A DNA stretch of 64,000 bases from Halobaculum sp. CBA1158 (GCF_021431925.1 NZ_CP090371.1:1054001-1118000), one strand, 5' to 3'; counted from the stretch's first letter, positions 25,620 through 34,966 are shown. The notes: generated by a model from the sequence alone, not told the origin. A program made the numbers and translations.

Positions 25620-26255
25620 ATGAAGAGGCGGGACTTTATGCGACAGGCCGGCGGTGCGACGGCCGCCCTCGGGGCGGGCGCGACCGCGACGGCCGGCACC
25701 GCGACGGCCCAAGAGGAGGGCGGTGGCGGCGGCCAACAGCCCGACTTCGGCGGCTACACCGACGGTGCCGAGGGAGGATCCTACGAGGACCTCCGCGGCG
25801 AGTCGGAGGTGACCATCGAGGTCGGGGCCGGCGGGGGCCTCGCGTTCACACCGACCGAAGCATGGATAGACACCGGAACGACCGTCGTCTTCGAGTGGGT
25901 GTCGGACGGGCACAACGTCCTCTTCGACGACAACCCGGGCGACGTGTCCGGCCACGAACCGCTGGAAGACACCGACTTCAGCTTCGAGGTGACGTTCGAG
26001 TCCGGCGGGGTCTACACGTACTACTGTGACCCCCACCGCAGCCTCGGTATGCTCGGAGCGATCGCCGTGGGCGAGGAGGTCCCGACGGTGTCCACCGGCG
26101 GTGGCGGCGGCCGGAAAGAACTGCACGACCTCGGGGTCGCGATCCAGGCACACTGGGTCGGCGCGGCGACGATCCTGGGGATCATCATGACCGTCATCTT
26201 CACCTTCTACGTGGTGAAGTACGGCGAGTCCGCCCATACGGGCACGGGGAGATAA
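25620..26255 (+). CDS. Membrane-anchored halocyanin (blue copper protein)
   Basis: 211 residues. The Tat signal MKRRDFMRQAGGATAALGAG is followed by a Gly-rich linker and a plastocyanin-type domain (~60-160). The type 1 copper ligands are visible: His in SDGHNVLFDD and the Cys/His/Met set in YYCDPHRSLGM. A C-terminal helix (WVGAATILGIIMTVIFTFYV, ~183-203) anchors it outside the membrane. It lies 3 bp before DUF7318 and the cytochrome b genes, where a Rieske protein would be expected, so it probably exchanges electrons with that complex. Confidence 0.93.
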   Translation: MKRRDFMRQAGGATAALGAGATATAGTATAQEEGGGGGQQPDFGGYTDGAEGGSYEDLRGESEVTIEVGAGGGLAFTPTEAWIDTGTTVVFEWVSDGHNVLFDDNPGDVSGHEPLEDTDFSFEVTFESGGVYTYYCDPHRSLGMLGAIAVGEEVPTVSTGGGGGRKELHDLGVAIQAHWVGAATILGIIMTVIFTFYVVKYGESAHTGTGR

Positions 26256-26258
26256 CAC

Positions 26259-26645
26259 ATGTCCAGCACCGGATCGACCTACGGCGACATCCACCGCTAC
26301 GAGCCGGCCCGCGAGAGCACCGCCGCGGCCATCGCGATCGTCCTCTTGACGATCGTCGAGGTCGTGTTCGTGTTCATGTTCACCTACGGCCTCGTCAACG
26401 GCTGGGGCCTCTCGGACACGGGGAACATGTTCCTGGGCGGCATCCTCGCGGTGATATTCATCGATCTGGCGTTCATCCTGGCGCTGTACCGCAAGGAGTT
26501 CCTTCCGGACGTCGTGATCGTCAAGAAGCGGCGTCGCAAGTGGGAGGACCTCTACATCCGCGAGGAGGACGTTGACGGAACCGAGCTCGGTGGCGACGCG
26601 TGGGAGCAGGTGAAACGCGCCGTCTACCCCTACTACAAGCGGTGA
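26259..26645 (+). CDS. Two-helix membrane subunit of the cytochrome b cluster (DUF7318-like)
   Basis: 128 residues. Two helices, AAIAIVLLTIVEVVFVFMFT (~23-45) and FLGGILAVIFIDLAFILALY (~58-78), are followed by a basic/aromatic cytoplasmic tail (VVKKRRRKWEDLY ... PYYKR). It lies between the halocyanin (3 bp) and cytochrome b6 (4 bp), which strongly implies a small structural subunit of the complex. The family name is a recollection. Confidence 0.78.
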   Translation: MSSTGSTYGDIHRYEPARESTAAAIAIVLLTIVEVVFVFMFTYGLVNGWGLSDTGNMFLGGILAVIFIDLAFILALYRKEFLPDVVIVKKRRRKWEDLYIREEDVDGTELGGDAWEQVKRAVYPYYKR

Positions 26646-26649
26646 CACG

Positions 26650-27456
26650 ATGAGTCTGGAAAAGAAAGACGAGCACGACCACAAGAACTGGCTCGAGAGC
26701 AAGGACCTCACGCCGGTGGAGGCGACGTTCCTCACCGCGCTCATCTGGGTCGACAAGCGACTCCGGATCGTCGACTACCTCGAACTGCTGGAGTCGCTGT
26801 ACTACCGGTCGAACCTCCAGATGCCGAAGTCCCACACCGAGCAGTACGACCTAGACAACAAGTTCTGGTACTGGTACGCGCTGTACACGCTGGGGTTCTT
26901 CAGCACCCTCGCGTACGTCGTGGCGGCGATATCGGGCGCGCTACTCGGATTCTACTACGTCCCCGCGGTCGGCTCTGCGGGACCGGGCGAGGCGTCGATC
27001 GCCTACAGCCAGATCGCGTTCATCATGCGGGACCTCCAGTTCGGCTTCATGCTGCGGTCCATCCACCGGTGGTCCGCGCAGGTGATGACCGCGGCGGTGT
27101 TCCTGCACATGCTCCGCGTCTACTTCACGGGCGCGTACAAGGAGCCGCGGGAGCTGAACTGGCTGCTCGGCATCGTGCTCATCTCGCTGACGATGGTGTT
27201 CGGGTACTCCGGATACCTCCTGCCGTGGGACCAGCTGGCGTTCTGGGCCGGCCAGATCGGCGTCGAGATGAGCCTCTCGATCCCCCTCATCGGCGAGTGG
27301 GTCGCCCAGCTGCTGTTCGGCGGCTTCTCGCTGAGCCAGGCGACGCTGCAGCGGATGTACATCCTCCACGTGTTCCTGCTCCCGTTCGTGGTGACGGCGC
27401 TCATCGCGCTGCACATCGGCATCGTGTGGGTGCAGGGAATCGCGGAGCCGCACTAA
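26650..27456 (+). CDS. Cytochrome b, N-terminal (cytochrome b6-type) subunit
   Basis: 268 residues. The four-helix b6 core carries the paired heme ligands: RSIHRWSAQVMTAAVFLHMLRVYFTGAYK on helix B and ILHVFLLP...ALHIGIVWVQ on helix D, with GYSGYLLPWDQLAFWA (quinone-site region) between. It binds two b hemes and oxidises menaquinol. An extra charged N-terminal stretch (~1-70) precedes the core. The gap to the next gene, cytochrome b C-terminal, is 4 bp. Confidence 0.95.
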   Translation: MSLEKKDEHDHKNWLESKDLTPVEATFLTALIWVDKRLRIVDYLELLESLYYRSNLQMPKSHTEQYDLDNKFWYWYALYTLGFFSTLAYVVAAISGALLGFYYVPAVGSAGPGEASIAYSQIAFIMRDLQFGFMLRSIHRWSAQVMTAAVFLHMLRVYFTGAYKEPRELNWLLGIVLISLTMVFGYSGYLLPWDQLAFWAGQIGVEMSLSIPLIGEWVAQLLFGGFSLSQATLQRMYILHVFLLPFVVTALIALHIGIVWVQGIAEPH

Positions 27457-27460
27457 GACA

Positions 27461-28234
27461 ATGACCGACGACACCACCAACACGGACGGCGAACCGCGGA
27501 CGGACGGCGGCGGCACCGGCATCGTCGCGCCGGACGACGAGACCCCGACGTGGCGCGAGCGCAAGGAGCGCACCGAGGGGCTCTCCCGGCTGACGTACGA
27601 GTACTTCGAGCGCGCGCGACGCGAGGACGAGGACCTCCGTCGCGAGTCCGACTACGTCGAACGCGACGTGCTCGCGTTCCCGACGTGGCCCCACGAGACC
27701 GTGCGCAACCTCGCGCTCACCAGCTTCTTCGTCGGGATGATCATCTTCCTGTCGGCGACGTTGCCCCCGCACATCGGCAACCCGGCAAACCCCAACTCCA
27801 CGCCGGCGATCATCCTGCCCGACTGGTACCTCTACTGGTCGTTCGGGCTGCTCAAGCTCGGCCCGCTCAACCCCGAGTTGAGCATCCTCGGCGGACAGAA
27901 GCTGATGGCCGACCGCACGTACGGCGTGCTCGCCAACGGCATCATCGTCGGGGCGATCGCGGTGGTCCCCTTCCTCAACAAGGGGAGCGCGCGTCGCCCC
28001 GTCGAGCAGCCGTTCTGGGCGGCCGTCGGCATGTTCGGCGTGACGCTGGCGTTCACGCTGTCGATGCTGTCGATCAAGAACCTCATGCCGATGAACACCG
28101 ACCTGCTGTTCGACCTGACGTTCTTCCTCCCGATCGTCGTCGGGGCGATCTCCTACGCCGTGCTGAAGACGATGCGTGAGGGGTACATGTACGACCTCAA
28201 CCGTCGGTACTACCGGCTTCGGCCGCCGAAGTAG
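27461..28234 (+). CDS. Cytochrome b, C-terminal (subunit IV-like) subunit
   Basis: 257 residues. A charged N-terminal ~80 residues is followed by three to four helices. The quinol-oxidation loop motif is PDWYLYWSFGLLK, the counterpart of PEWY in bc1/b6f complexes. TFFLPIVVGAISYAVL forms the last helix. Together with the b6-type gene it makes a split cytochrome b, as in b6f. No Rieske or cytochrome c gene follows. Confidence 0.93.
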   Translation: MTDDTTNTDGEPRTDGGGTGIVAPDDETPTWRERKERTEGLSRLTYEYFERARREDEDLRRESDYVERDVLAFPTWPHETVRNLALTSFFVGMIIFLSATLPPHIGNPANPNSTPAIILPDWYLYWSFGLLKLGPLNPELSILGGQKLMADRTYGVLANGIIVGAIAVVPFLNKGSARRPVEQPFWAAVGMFGVTLAFTLSMLSIKNLMPMNTDLLFDLTFFLPIVVGAISYAVLKTMREGYMYDLNRRYYRLRPPK

Positions 28235-28395
28235 GCCGAGGTCGTTCCCACCGCGGACCGACGGTCGGTCTCCCGCCGCCGACCGTCGATCTCACCGTCT
28301 CGCGCGTCCGGTTTCCGTTCTCCCGCCGTTCGTTGTCACCGATAGTGCCGCCCGGGTTCAAAGGACATAGTACCGTCGGGCCCGTGGCCTCCACC

Positions 28396-28878
28396 ATGAG
28401 CGACGCGCCGACGGACCGCTCCGGCTCGCCGGCCGACGACGACAGCGCGCGCGAGGCGTCGACCGCGGTCTCGTCCAGGACGAACGACGGGGACGCGCCG
28501 ACCGGCGACGCGTCGGCGGAGTCGGTCGACGCGCGCGCGAGCGGGTCGGGCCGCGCGCGCGACGTGGTGGTCCCGATCGCGGTGTACAAGCGAGTCACGG
28601 CGTACTCGACGCTGTTCGCGGTCCTGACGGTGGTGCTTGGATTCGTCCTGCTCGATGCGGCGACCCTGCAGGTGTCGCTGACGCGGCGGTTCGTCGTCGG
28701 CGCGTTCGGACTGGTCGGGATCGTCCCCGCGGAGACGCTGTTGACGGCGCTGTTCTCCGTGCTCGGGATCGCGTCGATCGTCCTGGGTGCGGGCGTGTAC
28801 GTGCTGGGGTCGCGCTTTCGCGCGGCGGGAATGGAGGCCGAAAACGGAAACTCTCAAGACGACGACCCCGAAGTGTAG
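28396..28878 (+). CDS. Small membrane protein of the cytochrome b cluster (DUF7315-like)
   Basis: 160 residues. A disordered Ser/Asp/Ala-rich N terminus (~1-62) precedes two or three helices: LFAVLTVVLGFVLLDAATLQ, VVGAFGLVGIVPAETLLTAL and VLGIASIVLGAGVYVLGSRF. It lies 162 bp after the cytochrome b pair and 4 bp before the next small membrane gene. The in-frame extension upstream of 28396 looks non-coding. Probably an accessory subunit. Confidence 0.7.
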   Translation: MSDAPTDRSGSPADDDSAREASTAVSSRTNDGDAPTGDASAESVDARASGSGRARDVVVPIAVYKRVTAYSTLFAVLTVVLGFVLLDAATLQVSLTRRFVVGAFGLVGIVPAETLLTALFSVLGIASIVLGAGVYVLGSRFRAAGMEAENGNSQDDDPEV

Positions 28879-28882
28879 GGTA

Positions 28883-29146
28883 ATGGCAGACGAGTTCATC
28901 AAGGGCATGGGCCTGTTCGCGGGTGCCGGCCTCGCGTGGATGGTGCTTGCGGGCTGGTACCGAACGCCCTCCTTCGAGAGCCCGCGGCAGCTGATCGCCG
29001 CCCCGCCGGAACCGAACACCGTCTTCGACGCCATCGGTATCTTCCTCAACGACGTGTTCTTCTGGACGGCGATCGTCGGCGCGATCACGTTCTGGCTGCT
29101 CATCCCGGCAATTAACGAGATCCGGGACTCGGATCCCTCGGCGTAA
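28883..29146 (+). CDS. Small membrane protein of the cytochrome b cluster (DUF7314-like)
   Basis: 87 residues with two helices: FIKGMGLFAGAGLAWMVLAG and FFWTAIVGAITFWLLIPAIN. A conserved-looking loop, WYRTPSFESPRQLI, joins them. It is the last gene of the cluster, 4 bp after the previous gene. Function inferred from position only. Confidence 0.7.
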   Translation: MADEFIKGMGLFAGAGLAWMVLAGWYRTPSFESPRQLIAAPPEPNTVFDAIGIFLNDVFFWTAIVGAITFWLLIPAINEIRDSDPSA

Positions 29147-29200
29147 TCGGCCGGTGTCACGGCCCGCGACCGCCCAGGCGACGATCGAACGGACGGATCG

Positions 29201-30127
29201 ATGAGTCGCCACCGGAGCCGAACGGCCGCCGTCAGGCGGGTCGGTGCGGTCGTCCTCGCTGCCAACGTCGCGCTCGCGGTCGCGAAGGCCGCGGTCTGGC
29301 ATCTCACGGGGAGCCTGGCGGTCGGTTCGGAGGCGGTGAACTCGATCGCGGACGTGGCGTACTCGGCGGTCGTGCTCGCGGGGCTGTATCTCACCACGCG
29401 CCCGCCCGACTTCGAGCACCCGCACGGCCACGAGCGGATCGAGCCGTTCGTCTCGCTGTTCGTCGCCGCGGCGGTCCTGCTCGCGGGACTGGGCGTCGCG
29501 TACTCCGGTGTCTCCTCGCTGCTGTCGCCGGCCCCGGCGCGCGCCTTCGGCGGCGGTCCGCTCGCGGTGGGCGTGCTCGTCGCCTCCGGCGCGGCGAAGC
29601 TCCTGTTGTACCGCTACTGTCTGCGGATCGGCCGCGTCCACGCCTCCCCGGCCGTCGTGGCGACGGCGCTCGACAACCGCAACGACACGCTCACGGCCCT
29701 TGCGGCGCTGGTCGGCGTGCTCGGCGCGTCGGCCGGCTACCCGGCGCTGGACGCGGTCGCGGCGACGGCGGTGTCGATCGGCATCCTCTACACGGGCTAT
29801 GAGATCGTCCGCGACAACGTCGGCTACCTCGTCGGCGCGGCTCCCCCCGAGGACCTCCGCGAGGAGATCCTCGACCGGGCGCTCTCACATCCCGAGGTCC
29901 GCGGCGCACACGACGTGATCGCCCACTACGTCGGCCCCGAGGTGGACGTGAGCCTCCACATCGAGGTCGAGGGCGAGCGCTCGCTGTTCGAGGCGCACGA
30001 CATCGAGACGGAGGTGGTGGAGGCGATCCGGGCGATCCCCGCCGTCGACGACGTGTTCGTCCACGTCGACCCGAAGGAACTGGGCGAGTGGAAGGACGGC
30101 GACGGCGATGGCGACGGCGAGCCGTAA
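29201..30127 (+). CDS. Cation diffusion facilitator (CDF) family transporter
   Basis: 308 residues. Six membrane helices are followed by a C-terminal cytoplasmic domain (~210-300, DVSLHIEVEGERSLFEAHDIETEVVEAI) of the CDF dimerisation type. Metal-site positions appear in GSEAVNSIADVAYS (helix 2) and ALDNRNDTLTAL (helix 5); HPHGHERIEP is the usual His-rich loop. It exports divalent cations such as Zn, Mn or Fe; the exact metal is not visible. The tail ends in a DGDGDGDGE repeat. Confidence 0.93.
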   Translation: MSRHRSRTAAVRRVGAVVLAANVALAVAKAAVWHLTGSLAVGSEAVNSIADVAYSAVVLAGLYLTTRPPDFEHPHGHERIEPFVSLFVAAAVLLAGLGVAYSGVSSLLSPAPARAFGGGPLAVGVLVASGAAKLLLYRYCLRIGRVHASPAVVATALDNRNDTLTALAALVGVLGASAGYPALDAVAATAVSIGILYTGYEIVRDNVGYLVGAAPPEDLREEILDRALSHPEVRGAHDVIAHYVGPEVDVSLHIEVEGERSLFEAHDIETEVVEAIRAIPAVDDVFVHVDPKELGEWKDGDGDGDGEP

Positions 30128-30191
30128 CGGGACGTGGACGGCCCGCAGTCGCCGGGGAACGCTTTTGCGCCGCCCCCGCGAGGGGACGACC

Positions 30192-31022
30192 GTGTCAGAT
30201 CTGCTTTCGGGACGAGTCGCGGTGGTGACGGGTGCCGCCAGCGGCAACGGGCGGGCGATCGCCCGTCGGTACGCCGAGGAGGGGGCCGACGTCGTCGTCG
30301 CGGACGTGCGCGAGGAGCCTCGCGAGGGCGGCGCGCCGACCGTCGAACTGATCGAGGCCGAGACGGACGCGGCGGCGACGTTCGTCGAGTGCGACGTTCG
30401 CGATCCGGCGGCCCTGGAGTCGGCGGTCGCGGCGGCCGAGGCGTTCGGCGGCGTCGACGTGATGGTGAACAACGCCGGGATCTACCGCCCGGAGAACTTC
30501 CTCGAATCGACCGAGGAACAGTTCGACGAGCTGATGGCCGTGAACGCCAAAGGGGTCTACTTCGGGGCGCAGGCGGCGGCAAAGCGGATGGTCGCCCGTT
30601 CGGAAGGAGACGACGCTCCCGCCGCCAGCGACGCGGCCGCGGGTGATGCGGGCGAGGATCCACATCCGGTCATCATCAACATGTCGAGCGCCGCCGGCAT
30701 CCGCGGCGAGGGTCGCCTCGTCACCTACTCGATGTCGAAGGGCGCTGTGCGGCTGTTCACGTACGCCCTGGCGGACGCGCTCGGCGACGCGGGGATCCGC
30801 GTGAACGCGATCCACCCCGGCTTCGTCGAGACGGCGATGACGACTCAGGACGTGGAGCTGGTCGGCACAGAGACCGAAGAGCGGATGGCGGCGACGATCC
30901 CGAGCGGGCGCTTCGGCCAGCCCGAGGAGGTCGCCGACGCGGCGGTCTACCTCGCTAGCGACATGGCCAGTTACGTCACCGGCGAGTCGCTCGTCGTCGA
31001 CGGCGGAATGACGAGCAGCTGA
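30192..31022 (+). CDS. Short-chain dehydrogenase/reductase (SDR)
   Basis: 276 residues from a GTG placed 27 nt after GCTTTTGCG (leaderless). Classical SDR motifs: VVTGAASGNGRAIARRYA (cofactor), VMVNNAGIY, the Ser of INMSSAAG, catalytic YSMSK, and the C-terminal YVTGESLVVDGGM. Residues ~135-160 contain an acidic Ala/Asp insertion. It resembles 3-oxoacyl-ACP reductase/glucose dehydrogenase types, but the substrate cannot be read. Confidence 0.92.
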   Translation: MSDLLSGRVAVVTGAASGNGRAIARRYAEEGADVVVADVREEPREGGAPTVELIEAETDAAATFVECDVRDPAALESAVAAAEAFGGVDVMVNNAGIYRPENFLESTEEQFDELMAVNAKGVYFGAQAAAKRMVARSEGDDAPAASDAAAGDAGEDPHPVIINMSSAAGIRGEGRLVTYSMSKGAVRLFTYALADALGDAGIRVNAIHPGFVETAMTTQDVELVGTETEERMAATIPSGRFGQPEEVADAAVYLASDMASYVTGESLVVDGGMTSS

Positions 31023-31032
31023 CGGCGAGGGG

Positions 31033-31497
31033 TCAGTAGAAGTTCACTCGGCCGTCCGCGCCGTCGACCGACAGCGACACCGAGGGCTCGCCGCGGTCGA
31101 CGGTCCGCTCTCCCGGATGCCCGGCCTCGATCCTGACGGCCGCACGCGAGGCCGCCGCCAGGGCCGCCTCCAGTTCCTCCCGGTCGTCGCCCGCGCTCGG
31201 AACGCCGGCGACCGCGGTCCGCCGCCCGGCGACGCGGTCGCGCTCGTACACCGCGAGCGCTTCGTCGCCGTCGCGTCCGGCGGTCGTGATGACGAGCTCG
31301 CGCGGGTAGTCGTCGTGCGAGAGCGTTACCCCGTCGTCCGGTGGTCCCTCCCCGAACTGGAGGACCTCGGTGCCGAGGAGCCACCCGTCGGGGACGAGCG
31401 CGTCGACCGGGATCTCGTGAAGCACGTCCCGAAGCGTCCGCTCGGTCGCGACCGACTCGAGGGCCGACGGGTCGCGATCGCGCGGACCTCGGTGCAT
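31033..31497 (-). CDS. Conserved hypothetical haloarchaeal protein
   Basis: 154 residues. The N terminus (TERTLRDVLHEIPVDALVPDG) and the middle (VTLSHDDYPRELVITTAGRD) look ordered, and the C terminus (SVSLSVDGADGRVNFY) reads as beta strands. No family or motif is recognised and there is no signal or membrane helix. An ATATTTTATC box ends about 18 nt before the ATG, centred about 24 nt upstream on the minus strand, so the start is well supported. Confidence 0.65.
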   Translation of the reverse strand: MHRGPRDRDPSALESVATERTLRDVLHEIPVDALVPDGWLLGTEVLQFGEGPPDDGVTLSHDDYPRELVITTAGRDGDEALAVYERDRVAGRRTAVAGVPSAGDDREELEAALAAASRAAVRIEAGHPGERTVDRGEPSVSLSVDGADGRVNFY

Positions 31498-31580
31498 ACG
31501 GATCTATGTGGAGTGATAAAATATCAATCTATTGGTGACTTCTCCGAACCCGTCGCGCGGCGGTTCGAGCGCGACCGCGT

Positions 31581-32831
31581 TCAGATCGGCTCGCCGAACG
31601 CGTACATGGTGTTCTGCCCGGTGATCGCCACGTCGAGGAAGTCGCCCGGTTCGACGCCGCGGTCGTCGGCGTTCCGGACGATCACCTGGCGGTACGCGCC
31701 GTCGCGGCACTTGACGGAATCGCCGGTCCCCTCCTCGACGACGAGGACGCGTCGCTCGTCGCCGACCATCGACTCGTACGCCTCGCCGACGATCTCCCGT
31801 TTGGCCGCGCTCATCTCCTTCGAGCGGTCCTTCTTCGTCTGTCCGCCCAGCCCCTTCATGTCGGCGGCGTCGGTGCCGGGGCGCTTCGAGAAGCGGGTGA
31901 CGTTCACCTTCTCGGGACGCACCTCCCGAAGCAGCGCCATCGACTGCGCGTGGTCGTGGTCCGTCTCGGTGGGGAAGCCGACGATGAAGTCCGTCGAGAG
32001 CGTCCACTCATCGAGGCGCTCGTCGAACGTCTCGACGATCTCCAGGAACGCCTCGACGCTGTGCTGGCGGCGCATGTCCGCGAGCACGTCGTCGCTGCCG
32101 GACTGCACCGGGAGGTGGATGAAGTCGTACAGCTTCTCGTTCTCGGCGAACACCTCGGCCAACTCCTCGCGGATGCCGTGGATCCCGCCGGGGTTGGCCA
32201 TCCCGAGCCGGACCCGGAACTCGCCGTCGATGTCGCAGATGCGGTCGAGCAGTTCGGGGAGCGTCCGCTCGCCCTCGTCCCAGCCGTACACGCCGGTGTC
32301 CTGGCCGGTGACGCGGATCTCGCTCGCGCCGGCGTGGACGAGCGCGCGGGCCTTCTCGACGTTCTCCGCGACGGGCGGGGAGTCGATACGCCCCGTCGCG
32401 AACTTCGTGATGCAGTACGAGCAGTTGCTCATACAGCCCCGAGCGATCGGGAGGATGCCGACCTCGCCGTCGATCACGGGGGCGGTGTCGGCCGTCGGCG
32501 TCGGGCACTCGCCGTTCATCACGGCCGTCGGCACGTCCTCCCAATGGAGGACTTGTGCGTCCACGTCGGCCTCGGCGAACTGCTCGCCCTGCGCCAGGGC
32601 CATGCAGCCGGTGACGATGAGGTCGGCGGTCTCCTCGCTCAGCTCCTCCGCGCGCCGCAGCATGTTGCGCTCGGTCTTCTCGACGACCGTGCAGGTGTTG
32701 AGGATGGCCACGTCCGCCTCGCTCGGCCCCTCAGCGGGGCGGTGGCCGCCGTCCCGGAGCCGGCGCTCGATCTCGCGACTCTCACCCCGGTTGGACGTGC
32801 AGCCGTAGGTCTCGATGTGGTACGTCGCCAT
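31581..32831 (-). CDS. tRNA (t6A37) methylthiotransferase, radical SAM
   Basis: 416 residues of the MtaB/e-MtaB type. An N-terminal UPF0004 domain carries cluster Cys in ETYGCTSNRGE, AILNTCTVVEKTE and VTGCMA. The radical SAM core has RGCMSNCSYC (CxxxCxxC), and GFPTETDHDH follows; a C-terminal TRAM domain (RVLVVEEGTGDSVKCRDGAY) binds tRNA. It converts t6A to ms2t6A at position 37 of ANN-decoding tRNAs. CGCTTAACC at 32860-32868 is its promoter-like element. Confidence 0.94.
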   Translation of the reverse strand: MATYHIETYGCTSNRGESREIERRLRDGGHRPAEGPSEADVAILNTCTVVEKTERNMLRRAEELSEETADLIVTGCMALAQGEQFAEADVDAQVLHWEDVPTAVMNGECPTPTADTAPVIDGEVGILPIARGCMSNCSYCITKFATGRIDSPPVAENVEKARALVHAGASEIRVTGQDTGVYGWDEGERTLPELLDRICDIDGEFRVRLGMANPGGIHGIREELAEVFAENEKLYDFIHLPVQSGSDDVLADMRRQHSVEAFLEIVETFDERLDEWTLSTDFIVGFPTETDHDHAQSMALLREVRPEKVNVTRFSKRPGTDAADMKGLGGQTKKDRSKEMSAAKREIVGEAYESMVGDERRVLVVEEGTGDSVKCRDGAYRQVIVRNADDRGVEPGDFLDVAITGQNTMYAFGEPI

Positions 32832-32932
32832 TCGCGTGTCACATCGTCCTCGCGCGCGAGGTTAAGCGGAACGGTCCCCGACCGGACGGACCGGACCTCA
32901 CGGGTCGCGCACGACCGGGTTCCGATGGGAAA

Positions 32933-32941
32933 CGGATATAC
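32933..32941 (+). promoter_or_regulatory. TATA box of the beta-propeller lipoprotein gene
   Basis: CGGATATACG lies about 30 nt before the ATG at 32970 and fixes that start. Confidence 0.5.
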
Positions 32942-32969
32942 GCCGGCCCTCGTCATATCCGGCGAATCG

Positions 32970-34169
32970 ATGCCCTCGCGCCGCCGCCTCCTCGCGACGC
33001 TGGCCGCCGCCGCCGGAGCCGGCGGCCTCGCGGGCTGTGCCGGCCGCGGCGGGAGCGGCTTCTCGCCCGGGCGCGAGTCCGACACGGAGTGGCCACTCCC
33101 CGGGCGCGGGCCCCGCGCCCGGAACTACGCCCGCGAAGCGGTCGCGCCCCGGACGCCCCCGGGCGAGCGCTGGCGCGCGTCGACGCCGCAGTCGGTCGGT
33201 CGACCGGTCGTCGCCGCCGACACGGCGTTCGTGCCGGCGAAGGACGCCGTGTACGCGCTCCGCCTGCGCGACGGCGAGGAGCGCTGGCGCGGGTCGATCG
33301 CCCCCTACGGCGTCGCGGTCGCCGACGGCGTCGCGTACGCCACCGGCCGCGGCGAGGGCGTCGTGACCGCGCGCGAGGTCGACTCGGGCGAGGAACGCTG
33401 GCGCGTCGAGACTCCCGGCGACTTCGCGACCGCCCCGCTTCCCGCGCCGACCGGCGACGCCGTGATCGTCGGCGACACCGAGGGACGAGTCGCCGCCCTG
33501 GAGCCGCGGACCGGCGAGACCCGCTGGTCGTTCGAGGCGTTCACGGGCGTCTACTCGCTGGCCGCCCGCGACGACCGCGTGTACGTCGGCACCACGGGTG
33601 GCGAGGCGTACGAACTGCACGTGGTCGAGGCCGACGACGACGCCGACGGCGACGACGACGTTCGGAGCGTCCCCCTGTGGCGACGGAAGCTCCCCGGGAC
33701 GGTCCGCGCGCTGTCCGCGTCCCGGCAGTCGGTGTTCGCGGCCACTTTCGGCGGGGGCGTGTTCCGGTTGGCGACCGGCCCGGCGGCGGGTCGGACCGAG
33801 TGGCGCGCGCCCGACGCGCCGACCGTCTCGGGCGCGCTCGTGCGTGCGGGCGGCCTCGTAGTCGCCGCGGGGTCCGACGGCGTGGCCGCGCTCCGCGCCG
33901 GCGACGGCGACGGGCGCTGGCGGGTGCCGGGCGACCCCACCGCTGCCGCGTCGCCGGCGGTCGCCGCCGGCGACACGCTGTACGCCGGGATCGGCGGGTC
34001 GATCAGGGCGTACGCCCTCGGGGGCGGGATCGGCGTCGGACCCTACCGCGCCGACGCCGAGCGCTGGCGACGCGACGTGCCGGCCCGGGGGATCGCGGTC
34101 GCCGACGGCGCGCTCGTCGTCGTCGCCGACGACCTCGACGGCGACCCGGGCGTCGTCGTGCTGGAGTGA
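32970..34169 (+). CDS. Tat lipoprotein with PQQ/YVTN-like beta-propeller
   Basis: 399 residues. The signal MPSRRRLLATLAAAAGAGG ends at lipobox LAGC, so it is a Tat-exported lipoprotein anchored outside the cell. Repeated blades follow the pattern 'VYAL-RDGEERWR' (YALRLRDGEERWRGS, AREVDSGEERWRVE, ALEPRTGETRWSFE, ALRAGDGDGRWRVP), typical of PQQ-like or BamB-like eight-bladed propellers. There is no evidence of PQQ catalysis, so a binding/scaffold role is more likely. Confidence 0.9.
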   Translation: MPSRRRLLATLAAAAGAGGLAGCAGRGGSGFSPGRESDTEWPLPGRGPRARNYAREAVAPRTPPGERWRASTPQSVGRPVVAADTAFVPAKDAVYALRLRDGEERWRGSIAPYGVAVADGVAYATGRGEGVVTAREVDSGEERWRVETPGDFATAPLPAPTGDAVIVGDTEGRVAALEPRTGETRWSFEAFTGVYSLAARDDRVYVGTTGGEAYELHVVEADDDADGDDDVRSVPLWRRKLPGTVRALSASRQSVFAATFGGGVFRLATGPAAGRTEWRAPDAPTVSGALVRAGGLVVAAGSDGVAALRAGDGDGRWRVPGDPTAAASPAVAAGDTLYAGIGGSIRAYALGGGIGVGPYRADAERWRRDVPARGIAVADGALVVVADDLDGDPGVVVLE

Positions 34170-34222
34170 GCGACGCGTCGGTCGCCCGCCCGACGGTCGG
34201 CCGGCTCCCGACCCCGCTTCGG

Positions 34223-34966
34223 TCAGACCTCGGGGTGTCCCTCGACGATCGCGACGCCGGAGGACGCGCCGATCCGGACCGCTCCCGCCGAGAGCATCGC
34301 GATCGCCTCGTCGTAGCTCCCCACGCCGCCGCTGGCTTTCACGGGGAGGTACTCGCTCATCAGTTCCACGTCGGCGACTGTCGCGCCTCCCTCGGCGAAG
34401 CCCGTGGAGGTCTTGACCATCGCGGCGTCGGCGTCGCGGGCGGCCGCACACGCCGCGTGCTTCTGCTCCTCGGACAGCAGCGCCGTCTCGATGATCACCT
34501 TCACCGGAACGGGAACGGCGGCGACGACCTCCGCGATCTCCTCGCACACGGCGTCCGTCTCGCCGGCCTTCAGTCGCCCGACGTTGATCACGAGATCGAG
34601 TTCGTCGGCCCCCTCGCGCCAGGCGTCTTCGGCTTCGGCGTGCTTGGCCGACGGGGCGTGTTGCCCGTGCGGGAAGCCGATCACGGTCGCGGTCGTCACA
34701 TCGGGGGCGTACTCGACGGCCTCGGCGACGTAACACGGCGGGATACAGGCGTTCATGCCGAGGTCGGCCGCCTCGTCGAGGACCCGTTTCACGTCCGCGA
34801 ACGTCGTCTCCGGCCCCAACACCGTGTGGTCGATCGTCGCCGCGAACTCGGCAGCCGAGAGCGACTCGGGATCGGCGATCTCACGCGGTGTCGGGGCGTC
34901 GCGGGCGTCACGGTCGTCGCGAGCCTCCGGGGCGTCGCGGGCGTCGCCGTCGGGGTCGTCGGTCAT
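34223..34966 (-). CDS. deoC: Deoxyribose-phosphate aldolase
   Basis: 247 residues. A low-complexity acidic leader (~1-38) precedes a TIM barrel. Active-site signatures are [57 protein letters not shown] (Schiff-base Lys) and VKASGGV (second Lys). It cleaves 2-deoxyribose 5-phosphate to glyceraldehyde 3-phosphate and acetaldehyde in nucleoside catabolism. It lies alone, convergent with the beta-propeller gene. Confidence 0.95.
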   Translation of the reverse strand: MTDDPDGDARDAPEARDDRDARDAPTPREIADPESLSAAEFAATIDHTVLGPETTFADVKRVLDEAADLGMNACIPPCYVAEAVEYAPDVTTATVIGFPHGQHAPSAKHAEAEDAWREGADELDLVINVGRLKAGETDAVCEEIAEVVAAVPVPVKVIIETALLSEEQKHAACAAARDADAAMVKTSTGFAEGGATVADVELMSEYLPVKASGGVGSYDEAIAMLSAGAVRIGASSGVAIVEGHPEV

